DNA of 64,000 bases from Catenulispora sp. GP43 (GTDB taxonomy: Bacteria > Actinomycetota > Actinomycetes > Streptomycetales > Catenulisporaceae): assembly GCF_041260665.1 (NCBI RefSeq), contig NZ_JBGCCT010000003.1, positions 590,463 to 654,462 of the forward strand. The letters run 5' to 3'. Below, in pieces: positions 34,508 through 42,513 of the stretch (position 1 is the stretch's first letter; every line of letters begins with the position of its first letter). The position numbers were made by a program, and so were the translations under genes. The notes beneath the pieces were generated by a model. The model did not search any database and was not told where the DNA came from. It was given only the letters and a program-made list of their open reading frames with translations.

Positions 34508-36064
34508 ATGCTGGACGCGGGAAGCCTGTGGGAGCTGATCGAGCGGCGCGCCGAGGCTGATCCGGACCGCGAGCTGCTGGTGGACTCCGGCGGGTCGCGG
34601 ATGACCAACGGCGCCTTCCGGGACGCCGCGCTGCGGACCGCGGCCGGGCTGCACGGCCTCGGGGTGCGCGCCGGGACCGTGGTGTCCTGGCAGCTGCCCA
34701 CCTGGAACGTCGGCTACGTGCTGATGGCCGCGCTGAGCCGGCTCGGCGCGGTCCAGAACCCGATCATCCCCATCTACCGCGACCGCGAGGTGGGGTTCAT
34801 CGTCCGGCAGATCGCGCCGGAGCTGGTGATCACGCCGTCGGAGTTCGGCGGCTTCGACTTCGCCGCGATGATCTCACGACTGACCCAGGGCACTGCGACC
34901 CGGCAGATCACCGCCGACCGCACCCTGCCCGAGGGCGACCCGGCCGTGCTCCCGCCGTATCAGGCTCCTGCCGAGCGCGAACTGCGCTGGTACTTCTACA
35001 GCTCGGGCACCACGGCCGATCCCAAGGGCGCCCGGCACACCGACGCGGCGATCCTGGCCGCGGCCCGCGGCATGCACACCTGCCTGGCGCTGACCGGCGA
35101 GGACATCAACGGGATGGCGTTCCCGCTGACCCACGTCGCCGGCCCGATCTGGCTCGCGTCCTCGCTCATGGCCGGGCTGTCGAACGTCTTGCTGGACCGG
35201 TTCGACCCGGCGGCGGCCGTGGAGCTGTTCGGCCGGGAGAAGGTGACGCTCGGCGGTTCGGGGACGCCGTTCCACCTGGCCTATCTCAAAGCCCAGCGGG
35301 AGTTCGCAAAGACCCGCCCGGGACAGCGGGCGTTCCCCACCTTCCGGCTGTGCAACGGCGGCGGCGCGCCGCGCCCGGCGACGCTGCACGCCCAGATCCG
35401 TGACGAGGTCGGGGGCCTCGGCGTGATAGCGGGCTGGGGTCTGACCGAGGCGCCGATCCTGACCATGTCCACGGTGCACGACCCGCAGTCGGCGCTCGAC
35501 GACTCCGAGGGGCGCCCGATGCCCGGCGTCGAGCTGCGGGTGGTGACGCTGGACGGCAAGCCCGCCGGCCCCGGCGACGAGGGCGAGCTGCGGGCCAAGG
35601 CGCCGCAGCTGATGCTCGGCTATGTGGACGAGGCGCTGAACGCCGACGCCTTCGACGCGGACGGCTACTTCCGCACCGGCGACCTCGGGACCGTGGACGC
35701 CGAGGGCTTCGTGCGGATCACCGGACGGCTCAAGGACATCATCATCCGCAAGGGCGAGAACATCTCCGCCAAGGAGATCGAGGACCTGTTGTTCACGCAT
35801 CCGCGCGTGGCCGAGGCCGCGGTGATCGGGCTGCCGGACGCCGAGCGGGGCGAGCGGGTGTGCGCGGTGGTCGTCGGCCTGGAGGAGACAGGGGACGCCG
35901 GGGAGGCGCAGCCGCTGGAGTTCGCGGAGATGGTCGCGTTCCTGAAGCAGGCCGGGCTGACCACCCACAAGCTGCCGGAGCAGCTGGAGATCGTGGACGG
36001 GCTGCCGCGGAATCCGACCGGCAAGGTGATCAAGCGGGATCTGGTGGCGCGGTTCCGGGACTAG
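34508..36064 (+). CDS. AMP-forming acyl-CoA ligase
   Basis: A 518-residue ANL-family ligase. The P-loop RWYFYSSGTTADPKGARHTD is near residue 160, GWGLTEAPILTMS near residue 310, DGYFRTGDLG near residue 386, RLKDIIIRKGENISAKEIEDLL near residue 407, and the catalytic lysine in NPTGKVIKRDL at the end. The KGENIS form of the A8 hinge is typical of ligases for cyclic carboxylates and steroid side chains (FadD17/FadD19 or cyclohexanecarboxylate types), but the exact substrate is not readable. ATG 34508 has GGAG 7-8 nt upstream. It is the last gene with an island operator. Confidence 0.92.
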   Translation: MLDAGSLWELIERRAEADPDRELLVDSGGSRMTNGAFRDAALRTAAGLHGLGVRAGTVVSWQLPTWNVGYVLMAALSRLGAVQNPIIPIYRDREVGFIVRQIAPELVITPSEFGGFDFAAMISRLTQGTATRQITADRTLPEGDPAVLPPYQAPAERELRWYFYSSGTTADPKGARHTDAAILAAARGMHTCLALTGEDINGMAFPLTHVAGPIWLASSLMAGLSNVLLDRFDPAAAVELFGREKVTLGGSGTPFHLAYLKAQREFAKTRPGQRAFPTFRLCNGGGAPRPATLHAQIRDEVGGLGVIAGWGLTEAPILTMSTVHDPQSALDDSEGRPMPGVELRVVTLDGKPAGPGDEGELRAKAPQLMLGYVDEALNADAFDADGYFRTGDLGTVDAEGFVRITGRLKDIIIRKGENISAKEIEDLLFTHPRVAEAAVIGLPDAERGERVCAVVVGLEETGDAGEAQPLEFAEMVAFLKQAGLTTHKLPEQLEIVDGLPRNPTGKVIKRDLVARFRD

Positions 36065-36090
36065 CCGGCCGTGCGGCCGGCACCGCGAGG

Positions 36091-36133
36091 TGAGATGGCG
36101 GTACCGGCGGGGTGTACCGGTACCGCCATCTCA
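36091..36133. terminator. bidirectional terminator hairpin
   Basis: Perfect 17-bp stem TGAGATGGCGGTACCGG / CCGGTACCGCCATCTCA with a 9-nt loop, between convergent genes ending at 36064 and 36162. It marks the edge of the catabolic island. Confidence 0.85.
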
Positions 36134-36161
36134 GGGCCGGTCGCCATTGGCCGGCCCTTGC

Positions 36162-37184
36162 TTACGCCGCCGTGGCCTTGAGGAGCGCTTCGGCTTCGGC
36201 GACAACCGTGGCGGGCGACGGCACGGCATGCGCGCCGGGCCCGCGGTATGTGGCGTGCGGGTCCAGGCCGGACAGCCGCGCCGCGAGCACGTCGGCCTGG
36301 GCCAGCACCGTCTCGGACCGTCCGGACAGGCTCCGGCGGTGCTCGGCGCAGGCACCGAGGGCGTGGATGTGCGGGTCGGAGACGCTGCGCAGCGTGTCGT
36401 CCACGACGATGCCGCGCGCCACCGCCAGACCCGAGGTCCAGGCCAGGGCGGTGTTCGGCGCGGTGCCGCAGGCCAGGACCGCCAGGTCGCAGGTCAGCCG
36501 GTGGCCGTCGGCGAGCGTGACGCCCTCGAGCCGGCCGCCGGGGCCGGACGTCAGGGCCCGGACCCGGCAGTCCTGGTAGGCGATGACCCCGGTGCGGCGC
36601 AGCGTCAGGTAGGCGTCGGTCGGGGTGATCTCCGGCGTGGCCGGGGTCTGGTCGATGAGCTCGACGTGCAGCGGGTCGTCCGCGCGCATCAGGCGCAGCG
36701 CCGCGGCCACGTCCAGGCCGGTGGTGCTGCCGCCTATGACGACGGCGTGGGTGGCGGCGGTCGCGGCCTCGGCCAGGCGGCGGAAGTCGGCCGCGGTGTG
36801 CGCGGAGTGGACGCCGGGGAGCAGGTCCAGGCCGTCGTCGGTCCGCAGGCCCTTGATCGGCGGCAGCACCGGATTGGCGCCGGTGGCCAGGACCAGGGTG
36901 TCGTACGGCTGGATCCACTGGTCGGAGCCGTGGACGAGCCGGTGCATGCGGTCCACGGCCACGGCCCGGACGCCTGCCCGCACGGTCAGGCGCGGGTCGG
37001 CCGGGGTCGGCAGGGCGGCCGCGGCGGCACCGGTCAGCATGCCCGGCAGCGCCGAGCGGTCGTGCGCTGTGCCACCCTCGCCGGCGTAGACGGTGACGTC
37101 CACATCGGCGTCCGCGGCCAGCAATCCGGTGACGAGGCGGTGGGCCGCCAGGCCCCAGCCGACCACGACGATCTTCCTGGTCAT
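36162..37184 (-). CDS. FAD-dependent pyridine nucleotide-disulfide-type oxidoreductase
   Basis: A 340-residue two-dinucleotide-binding-domain flavoprotein. The FAD motif IVVVGWGLAAHRLVTGLLAA is at the start, TLVLATGANPVLPPIKGL near residue 110, the NAD motif AVVIGGSTTGLDVAAALRL near residue 150, and the second FAD motif reads DPHIHALGACAEHR near residue 275. It resembles the N-terminal reductase module of NirB or ferredoxin/rubredoxin reductases without the C-terminal dimer domain. ATG 37184 lies within AGCGGGATCCCT upstream context; the frame is open further but is repeat-derived there. Electron acceptor unknown. Confidence 0.85.
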   Translation of the reverse strand: MTRKIVVVGWGLAAHRLVTGLLAADADVDVTVYAGEGGTAHDRSALPGMLTGAAAAALPTPADPRLTVRAGVRAVAVDRMHRLVHGSDQWIQPYDTLVLATGANPVLPPIKGLRTDDGLDLLPGVHSAHTAADFRRLAEAATAATHAVVIGGSTTGLDVAAALRLMRADDPLHVELIDQTPATPEITPTDAYLTLRRTGVIAYQDCRVRALTSGPGGRLEGVTLADGHRLTCDLAVLACGTAPNTALAWTSGLAVARGIVVDDTLRSVSDPHIHALGACAEHRRSLSGRSETVLAQADVLAARLSGLDPHATYRGPGAHAVPSPATVVAEAEALLKATAA

Positions 37185-37255
37185 AGCGGGATCCCTTCGG
37201 TCGGCGACGCGATGCCTCCACGATGCCGGACCGACGTTTCCGGATCGCTTCGCCG

Positions 37256-37322
37256 ATGTTTCGGCCTTCGGCCGGGCTTTCGGTCTTCGGCCGGGCTTTC
37301 GGCCGGGCTTTCGGTCTTCGTC
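37256..37322. repeat. short imperfect tandem repeat
   Basis: Three copies of CGGCCGGGCTTTCGG interleaved with GTCTTC units, in the divergent gap between the flavoprotein and the lipoprotein gene. No coding role is apparent. Confidence 0.75.
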
Positions 37323-37389
37323 CCGCCATGTCGGCCGGAGTAGGCTGCGTGAAACGGGGTCGGGGGCGCACGGAATCGGGGGGAAGACC

Positions 37390-37740
37390 ATGCGCGAACA
37401 GGTCAAACGGCAGCGCGCGAAACTGATCGTCGGCGGCATGATGTCGGCGGCGGTGATCGGCTGGGGCGTCGCGGGGTGCAGCCACGACGACCACGACCGC
37501 TGCGTGGACACCCGCAACAACACGGTGATCCCGGACCAGTACTGCCAGGACACCACGACCAACTTCACCTACGCGCACTGGTACCGCGGCGGCAGCGGCT
37601 TCAAGCTGGGCCAGCGCGTCTCCGGCGGCGAGGTCGGCGAGCACGGCGTGGTCCGCGGCGGCTTCGGCGGACACGGCGGCAGCGGGGGCGAGGGCGGCGA
37701 GGGCGGCCACGGTGGCGGCGAAGGCGGGCACGGCGGCTGA
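37390..37740 (+). CDS. small Gly/His-rich lipoprotein, YgiB-like
   Basis: 116 residues. An N-terminal basic region and hydrophobic stretch (LIVGGMMSAAVIGWG) end in lipobox VAGC, so it is probably a lipoprotein. The mature part has CVDTRNNTVIPDQYC, YAHWYRGGSGFKLG and a C-terminal run of GGxGGHGGEGG type. The stop overlaps the next start (TGATG). In enterobacteria YgiB (similar Cys-Tyr-Cys and WYYGG pattern) precedes the glutathionylspermidine-synthase-like YgiC, and the same order is seen here. That equivalence is by pattern and neighbour only. Confidence 0.7.
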   Translation: MREQVKRQRAKLIVGGMMSAAVIGWGVAGCSHDDHDRCVDTRNNTVIPDQYCQDTTTNFTYAHWYRGGSGFKLGQRVSGGEVGEHGVVRGGFGGHGGSGGEGGEGGHGGGEGGHGG

Positions 37741-38922
37741 TGCGCAGACTGCAGAGCCCGCCCCGCGAGCGCTGGCGCGAGGCCGTCGAATCGCAGGGCC
37801 TGGTCTTCCCGGTGACGGACCTGGAGGACGGCAGCGTCGTCCCCTACTGGTACGAGTCCGCGCACTACTCGCTGACCATGGCCGAGGTCGACGCGCTGGA
37901 GGACACCACCGCGGAGCTGCACGCCATGTGCCTGGCCGCGGCCGAGCACGTCGTCGCCCGCGACCGCTTCGCCGACCTGGGCATCACCGACCCGGCGGTG
38001 GTCCGCGCGATCCGCGAGTCCTGGTCGGCGCAGCCGCCGTCGCTGTACTCGCGCTTCGACCTGCGCTACGACGGCGACGACGGCCGCACGGCGAAGCTGC
38101 TGGAGTACAACGCGGACACCCCGACGATGCTCCTGGAGTCCGCGATCTGCCAGTGGTACTGGCTCCAGGACACGCGGCCGGACCTGGACCAGTGGAACTC
38201 GCTCCACGAGCGCCTGGTCGACGCCTGGCAGAAGACGCGCGTCCGGCTCTCGCACGGCCCGGTGCACTTCGTCTACGCCGAGTGCGACGAGAGCGGCGAG
38301 GACTACATGACCTCCTCCTACGTCGCCGAGACCGCGCAGCAGGCCGGCCTGACCCCGGTGGTGCTGCCGGTGGAGAAGATCGGCTGGCACGCCGCCTCGG
38401 GCTGGTTCGTGGACCTCGAGCAGACCCGCATCCGTACGGTGTTCAAGCTCTACCCGTGGGAGTGGCTGGTCGCCGAGGACTTCGGCCCGCTGGCGCTGGC
38501 CGCCGCCGACCGCACGCAGTGGATCGAGCCGATCTGGAAGATGCTGCTGTCCAACAAGGCGCTGCTGGCGATCCTGTGGGAGCTCTATCCCGGCCACCCG
38601 AATCTGCTGCCCGCCTACCTCGACGGCCCGCGCGGCATGAGGGACTACGTCGCCAAGCCGCTCCTGGGCCGCGAGGGCGCCTCGATCCGCATCGTCACCG
38701 GCGGCGAGGAGTTCGAGCAGCCCGGGCACTACGGCCGGGAGGGGTACGTCTACCAGGAGTTCTCCCCGCTTCCGGAGTTCTCCGGCAGCGACGGGGGCGG
38801 CCGTGCGGTGCTCGGGTCGTGGCTCGTCGACGGCGAGCCGGCGGGCCTGGGGATCCGGGAGCTCGGACGGGCTGGTGACGGACACCTACGCGCGGTTCGT
38901 GCCGCACGTCATCGACGGTTAG
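37740..38922 (+). pseudogene. glutathionylspermidine synthase-like (YgiC family), frameshifted near 3' end
   Basis: An ATP-grasp amide ligase family protein. The frame from ATG 37740 reads as a normal family member (RWREAVESQGLVFPVT, LLEYNADTPTMLLESA, FVYAECDESGEDYMTSSYVA, PNLLPAYLDG, KPLLGREGASIRIV) to GLGIRE at about 38861. There the frame changes: SDGLVTDTYARFVPHVIDG, the expected C-terminus, continues in the +1 frame to TAG at 38922. The unshifted frame runs into unrelated sequence and overlaps purU. With the shift corrected the product would be about 393 residues, the usual size. It may be a real lesion or a one-base sequencing error. Confidence 0.8.
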
Positions 38923-38971
38923 CGGCCGCCAGTCGGACGGTTACTGGGACGAACGCCCGCGATCAGCGACA

Positions 38972-39856
38972 ATGGCGGGCATGGCCGAGCCGAAGAAGCA
39001 GCAGTGGGTCCTCACCCTGTCGTGTCCGGACACCCCCGGTGTCGTGCACGGCGTCGCGAACTACCTCCTCATGACGGGCTGCACGATTCTGGACAGCCAG
39101 CAGTACGGCGACCCGGACTCCGGTCTGTTCTTCATGCGCGTCAGCTTCGAGCGGGTCCACGACGCGGTGACGCTGGAGCAGCTGAACAGCAGCTTCGAGG
39201 CGGTCGGGGCGACCTTCCGGATGGCCTGGCGGATCCACGACGCCAACGACCTCATGCCGGTGGTGCTGATGGTCAGCAAGTTCGGGCACTGCCTGAACGA
39301 CCTGCTGTTCCGGGCCAGCACCGGGGCGCTGCCGGTGCGGATCGCCGCCGTGGTGTCGAACCACCGGGACTTCGAGGAGCTGACCGGCTCCTACGGCGTG
39401 GACTTCGTGTACCTGCCGGTCGCCGCCGGCGACACCGAGGCCAAGGCGGAGGCCGAGGCCGCGCTGCTGGAGGTGGTCGAGAGCCGGGGCGTGGAGCTGG
39501 TCGTGCTGGCCCGCTACATGCAGGTGCTCAGCGACGACGTGTGCAAGGCGCTGGAGGGCCGGATCGTCAACATCCACCACTCCTTCCTGCCGAGCTTCAA
39601 GGGCGCCAAGCCCTACCACCAGGCGCACGCCCGCGGCGTGAAGCTGATCGGGGCCACCGCCCACTACGTCACCGCCGACCTCGACGAGGGCCCGATCATC
39701 GAGCAGGAGGTGGCGCGCGTCGGCCACGGCGTCAGCCCCGAGCAGCTGGTCGCGGTCGGCCGCGACGTGGAGTGCCAGGTGCTGGCGCGCGCCGTGAAGT
39801 GGCACGCCGAGCATCGGGTGCTGCTGAACGGGAACCGCACGGTCGTCTTCGCATAG
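38972..39856 (+). CDS. purU: formyltetrahydrofolate deformylase
   Basis: 294 residues. An N-terminal ACT domain (WVLTLSCPDTPGVVHGVANYLL, about 13-90) is followed by a formyl-transferase fold with VVLMVSKFGHCLNDLLFR, IAAVVSNHRDFEEL, and the active-site segment NIHHSFLPSFKGAKPYHQAHARGVKLIGATAHYVT, where the catalytic Asp is in TADLDEGPIIEQ. The enzyme hydrolyses 10-formyl-THF to THF and formate. ATG 38972 or ATG 38981 could start it; neither has a strong SD. It is housekeeping and unconnected to its neighbours. Confidence 0.96.
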   Translation: MAGMAEPKKQQWVLTLSCPDTPGVVHGVANYLLMTGCTILDSQQYGDPDSGLFFMRVSFERVHDAVTLEQLNSSFEAVGATFRMAWRIHDANDLMPVVLMVSKFGHCLNDLLFRASTGALPVRIAAVVSNHRDFEELTGSYGVDFVYLPVAAGDTEAKAEAEAALLEVVESRGVELVVLARYMQVLSDDVCKALEGRIVNIHHSFLPSFKGAKPYHQAHARGVKLIGATAHYVTADLDEGPIIEQEVARVGHGVSPEQLVAVGRDVECQVLARAVKWHAEHRVLLNGNRTVVFA

Positions 39857-39869
39857 GACGGACGGTGCG

Positions 39870-39904
39870 GGGCCCTGGAAAGCGCTGCTCGCTTCCCAGG
39901 GCCC
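39870..39904. terminator. bidirectional terminator hairpin
   Basis: 15-bp stem with one mismatch (GGGCCCTGGAAAGCG / CGCTTCCCAGGGCCC) between purU and the convergent membrane protein gene. Confidence 0.8.
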
Positions 39905-39910
39905 GGCTTG

Positions 39911-41050
39911 TCAGGAGCTCGACTGGCTTCCGGAGGGCTGGCTGGTTCCGGAGGACTGGGTGGTTCCGGAGGACTGGGTTTCGGGTGGCTGGCTGTTCCC
40001 CGATGACTCGCTTCCGGAAGGCTGGCTGAAGCCGGAGGACTGACTCCCTGACGGCGGGGTCTGTCCCGACGGTGGGGTCTGTCCCGACGACAGGCTTCCC
40101 GACGGCGGACTCCACGAGTCGGTCGCGCCACTCGGCGGCGCCCCGACCGGGTACCCGCCCAGACTCGGCGCGGTCGGGAGCGTGTATCCGCTCGAGTTCG
40201 GCGGAGCCATGCTCTGCAGCTGCTTGGTGATGTCTTCCAGGTGCTGGAGCTGCGCCTTCGCGTAGTTCAGGAACCCGGCATCGCTCAGGATCGTCGCCAA
40301 CTGGGCGTTGCTCAGCAGCGGCGTCGCCGACGTGGGCGGTGCCACGCCGTTCGGGGCGCCGCCGGTAGAGGTGCCCAGCAGGATGTCGACCCGCGGGTCC
40401 GTCACTCCCTTCCCGACGTATCCGGCGCTCGGGGCGCCCGAGGGGTCGCTGTTCACGACCACCGTCCCGCCGGCCGTGCTGGTCTGGACGCATCCGGCCG
40501 GCGCCTGGCCGCCACAGCTCAGCGGGTGCCCGTCCAGAGTCGATGCCGACTCCGTGGAGGGGAACATGAAGTTCGTCTTGCCGTTCGGCCCGGTGAGGAC
40601 GAGGAACCAGGAATCCGTCGCCTTCACGGTGTATCCCGCCGGCAGCGCCGCCTGGATGTACTTCGCCGAACCCTTGGCGAAGTCGGCGTTGAAGTTCTGC
40701 TGCGCGTTGTACAGATTGCAGTACTGTGCCAGGTCTCCCTTAACGGTGCCCGGGGTGTTGCAGTACGGCGTCCACCACATGCCCTCCGGGAACGACGGGC
40801 TGCTCGCCGTCGTGGGTGCGGCGAGGCCCGGGCCGCCCGCGGGGCTCGCGCCGTTCCCGGACCCGCCGCTCATGGCCGCGACCCCCGTCCCCACTGCCAG
40901 CACCGCCAGCGCCGCCGCGCCGGACAGCGCCCAGTCCCGCCGCCGCCGGCGCATGCCCCAGTCCATAGCGGCGTCGATGACGTCCCGCTGCTGTGGCTCG
41001 TCCTCCGGCGCCGGAAGCGCGCCGGACAACAGCTCACGCATGTCGTTCAC
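39911..41050 (-). CDS. membrane-anchored protein downstream of an ECF sigma factor, putative anti-sigma
   Basis: 379 residues: a short cytoplasmic N-terminus (DVIDAAMDWGMRRRRRD), one membrane segment (WALSGAAALAVLAVGTGVAAM, about residues 38-58), an extracytoplasmic domain with paired cysteines (WWTPYCNTPGTVKGDLAQYC; PLSCGGQAPAGC), and a Ser/Gln/Pro/Gly-rich tail of about 100 residues with SQPSGSQSS-type repeats. GTG 41050 has GGGAGAAG at good distance. It follows the sigma factor by 14 nt. No zinc anti-sigma motif is present, so the role is inferred from order and topology. Confidence 0.75.
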   Translation of the reverse strand: MNDMRELLSGALPAPEDEPQQRDVIDAAMDWGMRRRRRDWALSGAAALAVLAVGTGVAAMSGGSGNGASPAGGPGLAAPTTASSPSFPEGMWWTPYCNTPGTVKGDLAQYCNLYNAQQNFNADFAKGSAKYIQAALPAGYTVKATDSWFLVLTGPNGKTNFMFPSTESASTLDGHPLSCGGQAPAGCVQTSTAGGTVVVNSDPSGAPSAGYVGKGVTDPRVDILLGTSTGGAPNGVAPPTSATPLLSNAQLATILSDAGFLNYAKAQLQHLEDITKQLQSMAPPNSSGYTLPTAPSLGGYPVGAPPSGATDSWSPPSGSLSSGQTPPSGQTPPSGSQSSGFSQPSGSESSGNSQPPETQSSGTTQSSGTSQPSGSQSSS

Positions 41051-41064
41051 AGTTCTTCTCCCAG

Positions 41065-41598
41065 CTAGTCGTGGATGAGCTCGCCGACGGCCGCACCGAG
41101 CCGCTGCCGCAGAATGGCGATCGCCCGGGACGTCTGGCTCTTGACCGTCCCGGAGGAGACCCCGAGCGCGTCGGCCGTCTGCTCGACGGTCAGGTCCTCC
41201 CAGAACCGCAGGAGGACGACCGCCCGGGCCCGCGGCGGCAGCGTGTCGAGTGCGCTGCGCACCGCGAGCCGCAGGGCGGCGTCGTCGGCCGGGGAGGCCG
41301 GTTCGGGGATGTCGTCCAGGGCGACGGTCGTGCGGTCCTTCTGCTTGAGATCCAGGAAGGCGCGGTACAGCACCGTGCGGGCGTACGCGTCGACGGAGTC
41401 GGCACGGCTCACCCTCGGCCAGGACCGGAACAGCCGACCGAAGGTCGTCTGCACGAGGTCCTCGGCGGTGTGCCAGTCCCCGCACAACAGGTACGCGCTA
41501 CGGCGCAAGTGGGGCTGTGCCCCCACGGCGTACTCACGGAACTGTTCGCGGGCATCGGCCGAACCGCCAGGCACCAGCGGGCTCTTGAGTTTCCTCAC
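41065..41598 (-). CDS. ECF sigma factor, SigE-family
   Basis: 177 residues. Region 2 is about 15-85 (FREYAVGAQPHLRRSAYLLCGDWHTAEDLVQTTFGRLFRSW), region 4 about 115-170 (LPPRARAVVLLRFWEDLTVEQTADALGVSSGTVKSQTSRAI). The LCGD-W-AEDLVQ pattern is that of the large actinobacterial SigE-like family. GTG 41598 has no SD. It forms a two-gene operon with the membrane protein downstream. Target genes unknown. Confidence 0.92.
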   Translation of the reverse strand: MRKLKSPLVPGGSADAREQFREYAVGAQPHLRRSAYLLCGDWHTAEDLVQTTFGRLFRSWPRVSRADSVDAYARTVLYRAFLDLKQKDRTTVALDDIPEPASPADDAALRLAVRSALDTLPPRARAVVLLRFWEDLTVEQTADALGVSSGTVKSQTSRAIAILRQRLGAAVGELIHD

Positions 41599-41681
41599 GT
41601 TAGGTATGACCGGAGGACGGTCCGCGTGGTTGGAACAGGGGACGGGTTTCTTCGTTCCCTGTGAGTTCCTTAGTGGGTCGC

Positions 41682-42332
41682 TTAGACCGGAACCTCATGC
41701 CCGATCGCCATCAGCAGCGCGCCGAGCTGCACGATCAGCTGCTGCTCGATCTCGGTGCGGGCCAGGTCCTGGTGCTTGAGCCAGTCCAGCACCGCGGTCT
41801 CGGCGGCGGCGACCCAGCACTTGAGCGTCATCCGGACGAGCGGGTCCACCGGCGTGGGCTCGCCGAGTCCCTCCACGAGGAGTTCGTAGACGGTGTCCTC
41901 CACGGAGTGCACCAGAGCGGCCGACTCCCCACCGGAGCCGTACGCCGCCGAACCGCCGAGCAGCGCGACGAACCCGGCGGAGTGCGCCTCGGCGAACTCC
42001 ACGAACGCCCGGACCGCGCGGTCCAGCCGCTGAAGCGGGGTGTCGCCCGGCTCGACCTGCGCCAGGCGCCGCGTCAGCTCGGCGGCGGCCTTGGACAGCG
42101 CGGCGGCGTAGAGCTCCTGCTTGGTGCCGAAGTAGTGGTAGACCAGCGCACGCGAGGCGCCGGCGGCCTGGGCCACGTCGTCGACCGAGACCTCGTCGGG
42201 GCCGCGCTTGGCGAGCAGGTCCAGGGCCGCCTCGATCAGCTCGTCGCGGCGGCGGTCGACGGACAGCCGCCGGCGGGGCGCCGTGCGCGGGGCCGGGCGG
42301 ACTGGCTGGGAGCTGCGGGACTCGGACTGCAC
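41682..42332 (-). CDS. TetR-family regulator of the divergent EphD-like operon
   Basis: 216 residues. The N-terminus is basic (RPAPRTAPRRRLSVDRRRDELI); the HTH reads DVAQAAGASRALVYHYFGTKQELY at about residues 40-63; the rest is the all-helical ligand domain. GTG 42332 is chosen because it starts the conserved N-terminus; the frame is open upstream to 42527 but that stretch covers the divergent promoter. A palindrome on the divergent promoter (42495-42513) is the probable operator. It is distinct in sequence from the TetR at 13017. Confidence 0.85.
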   Translation of the reverse strand: MQSESRSSQPVRPAPRTAPRRRLSVDRRRDELIEAALDLLAKRGPDEVSVDDVAQAAGASRALVYHYFGTKQELYAAALSKAAAELTRRLAQVEPGDTPLQRLDRAVRAFVEFAEAHSAGFVALLGGSAAYGSGGESAALVHSVEDTVYELLVEGLGEPTPVDPLVRMTLKCWVAAAETAVLDWLKHQDLARTEIEQQLIVQLGALLMAIGHEVPV

Positions 42333-42468
42333 ATCGCCATGCTGCCACGTCCGGCAGCAGGAACGAATCGGCAAGCGTGTCGCGACCGTTCCCGAATCTG
42401 CTCCGGTGTTCCCGAATCTGCCGAACAGTGCTCCTCGGGCCGCCGGTGTCCGTTCCGGAAACGGGGTC

Positions 42469-42497
42469 TTGTCGGTGGGACACTCCGCGTTTACATT
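42469..42497 (+). promoter_or_regulatory. leaderless promoter of the M24/EphD-like operon
   Basis: TTGTCG-N17-TACATT, with the -10 box ending 7 nt before GTG 42505, so transcription probably starts at the start codon itself. Confidence 0.65.
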
Positions 42498-42513
42498 AGA
42501 CGCCGTGTCCAAT
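42495..42513. promoter_or_regulatory. TetR operator over -10/start codon
   Basis: ATTAGAC-GCCGT-GTCCAAT, an inverted repeat with one mismatch. It has the same GAC-N5-GTC core geometry as the island operator but different outer bases (ATT rather than CT). It would block the promoter at 42469 and could also affect the divergent tetR. Confidence 0.6.

Noticed and set aside
38850..38922. Programmed frameshift in the YgiC-like gene
   Set aside because: No slippery run, stem or SD-like stimulator is seen at the site; mutation or sequencing error is simpler.
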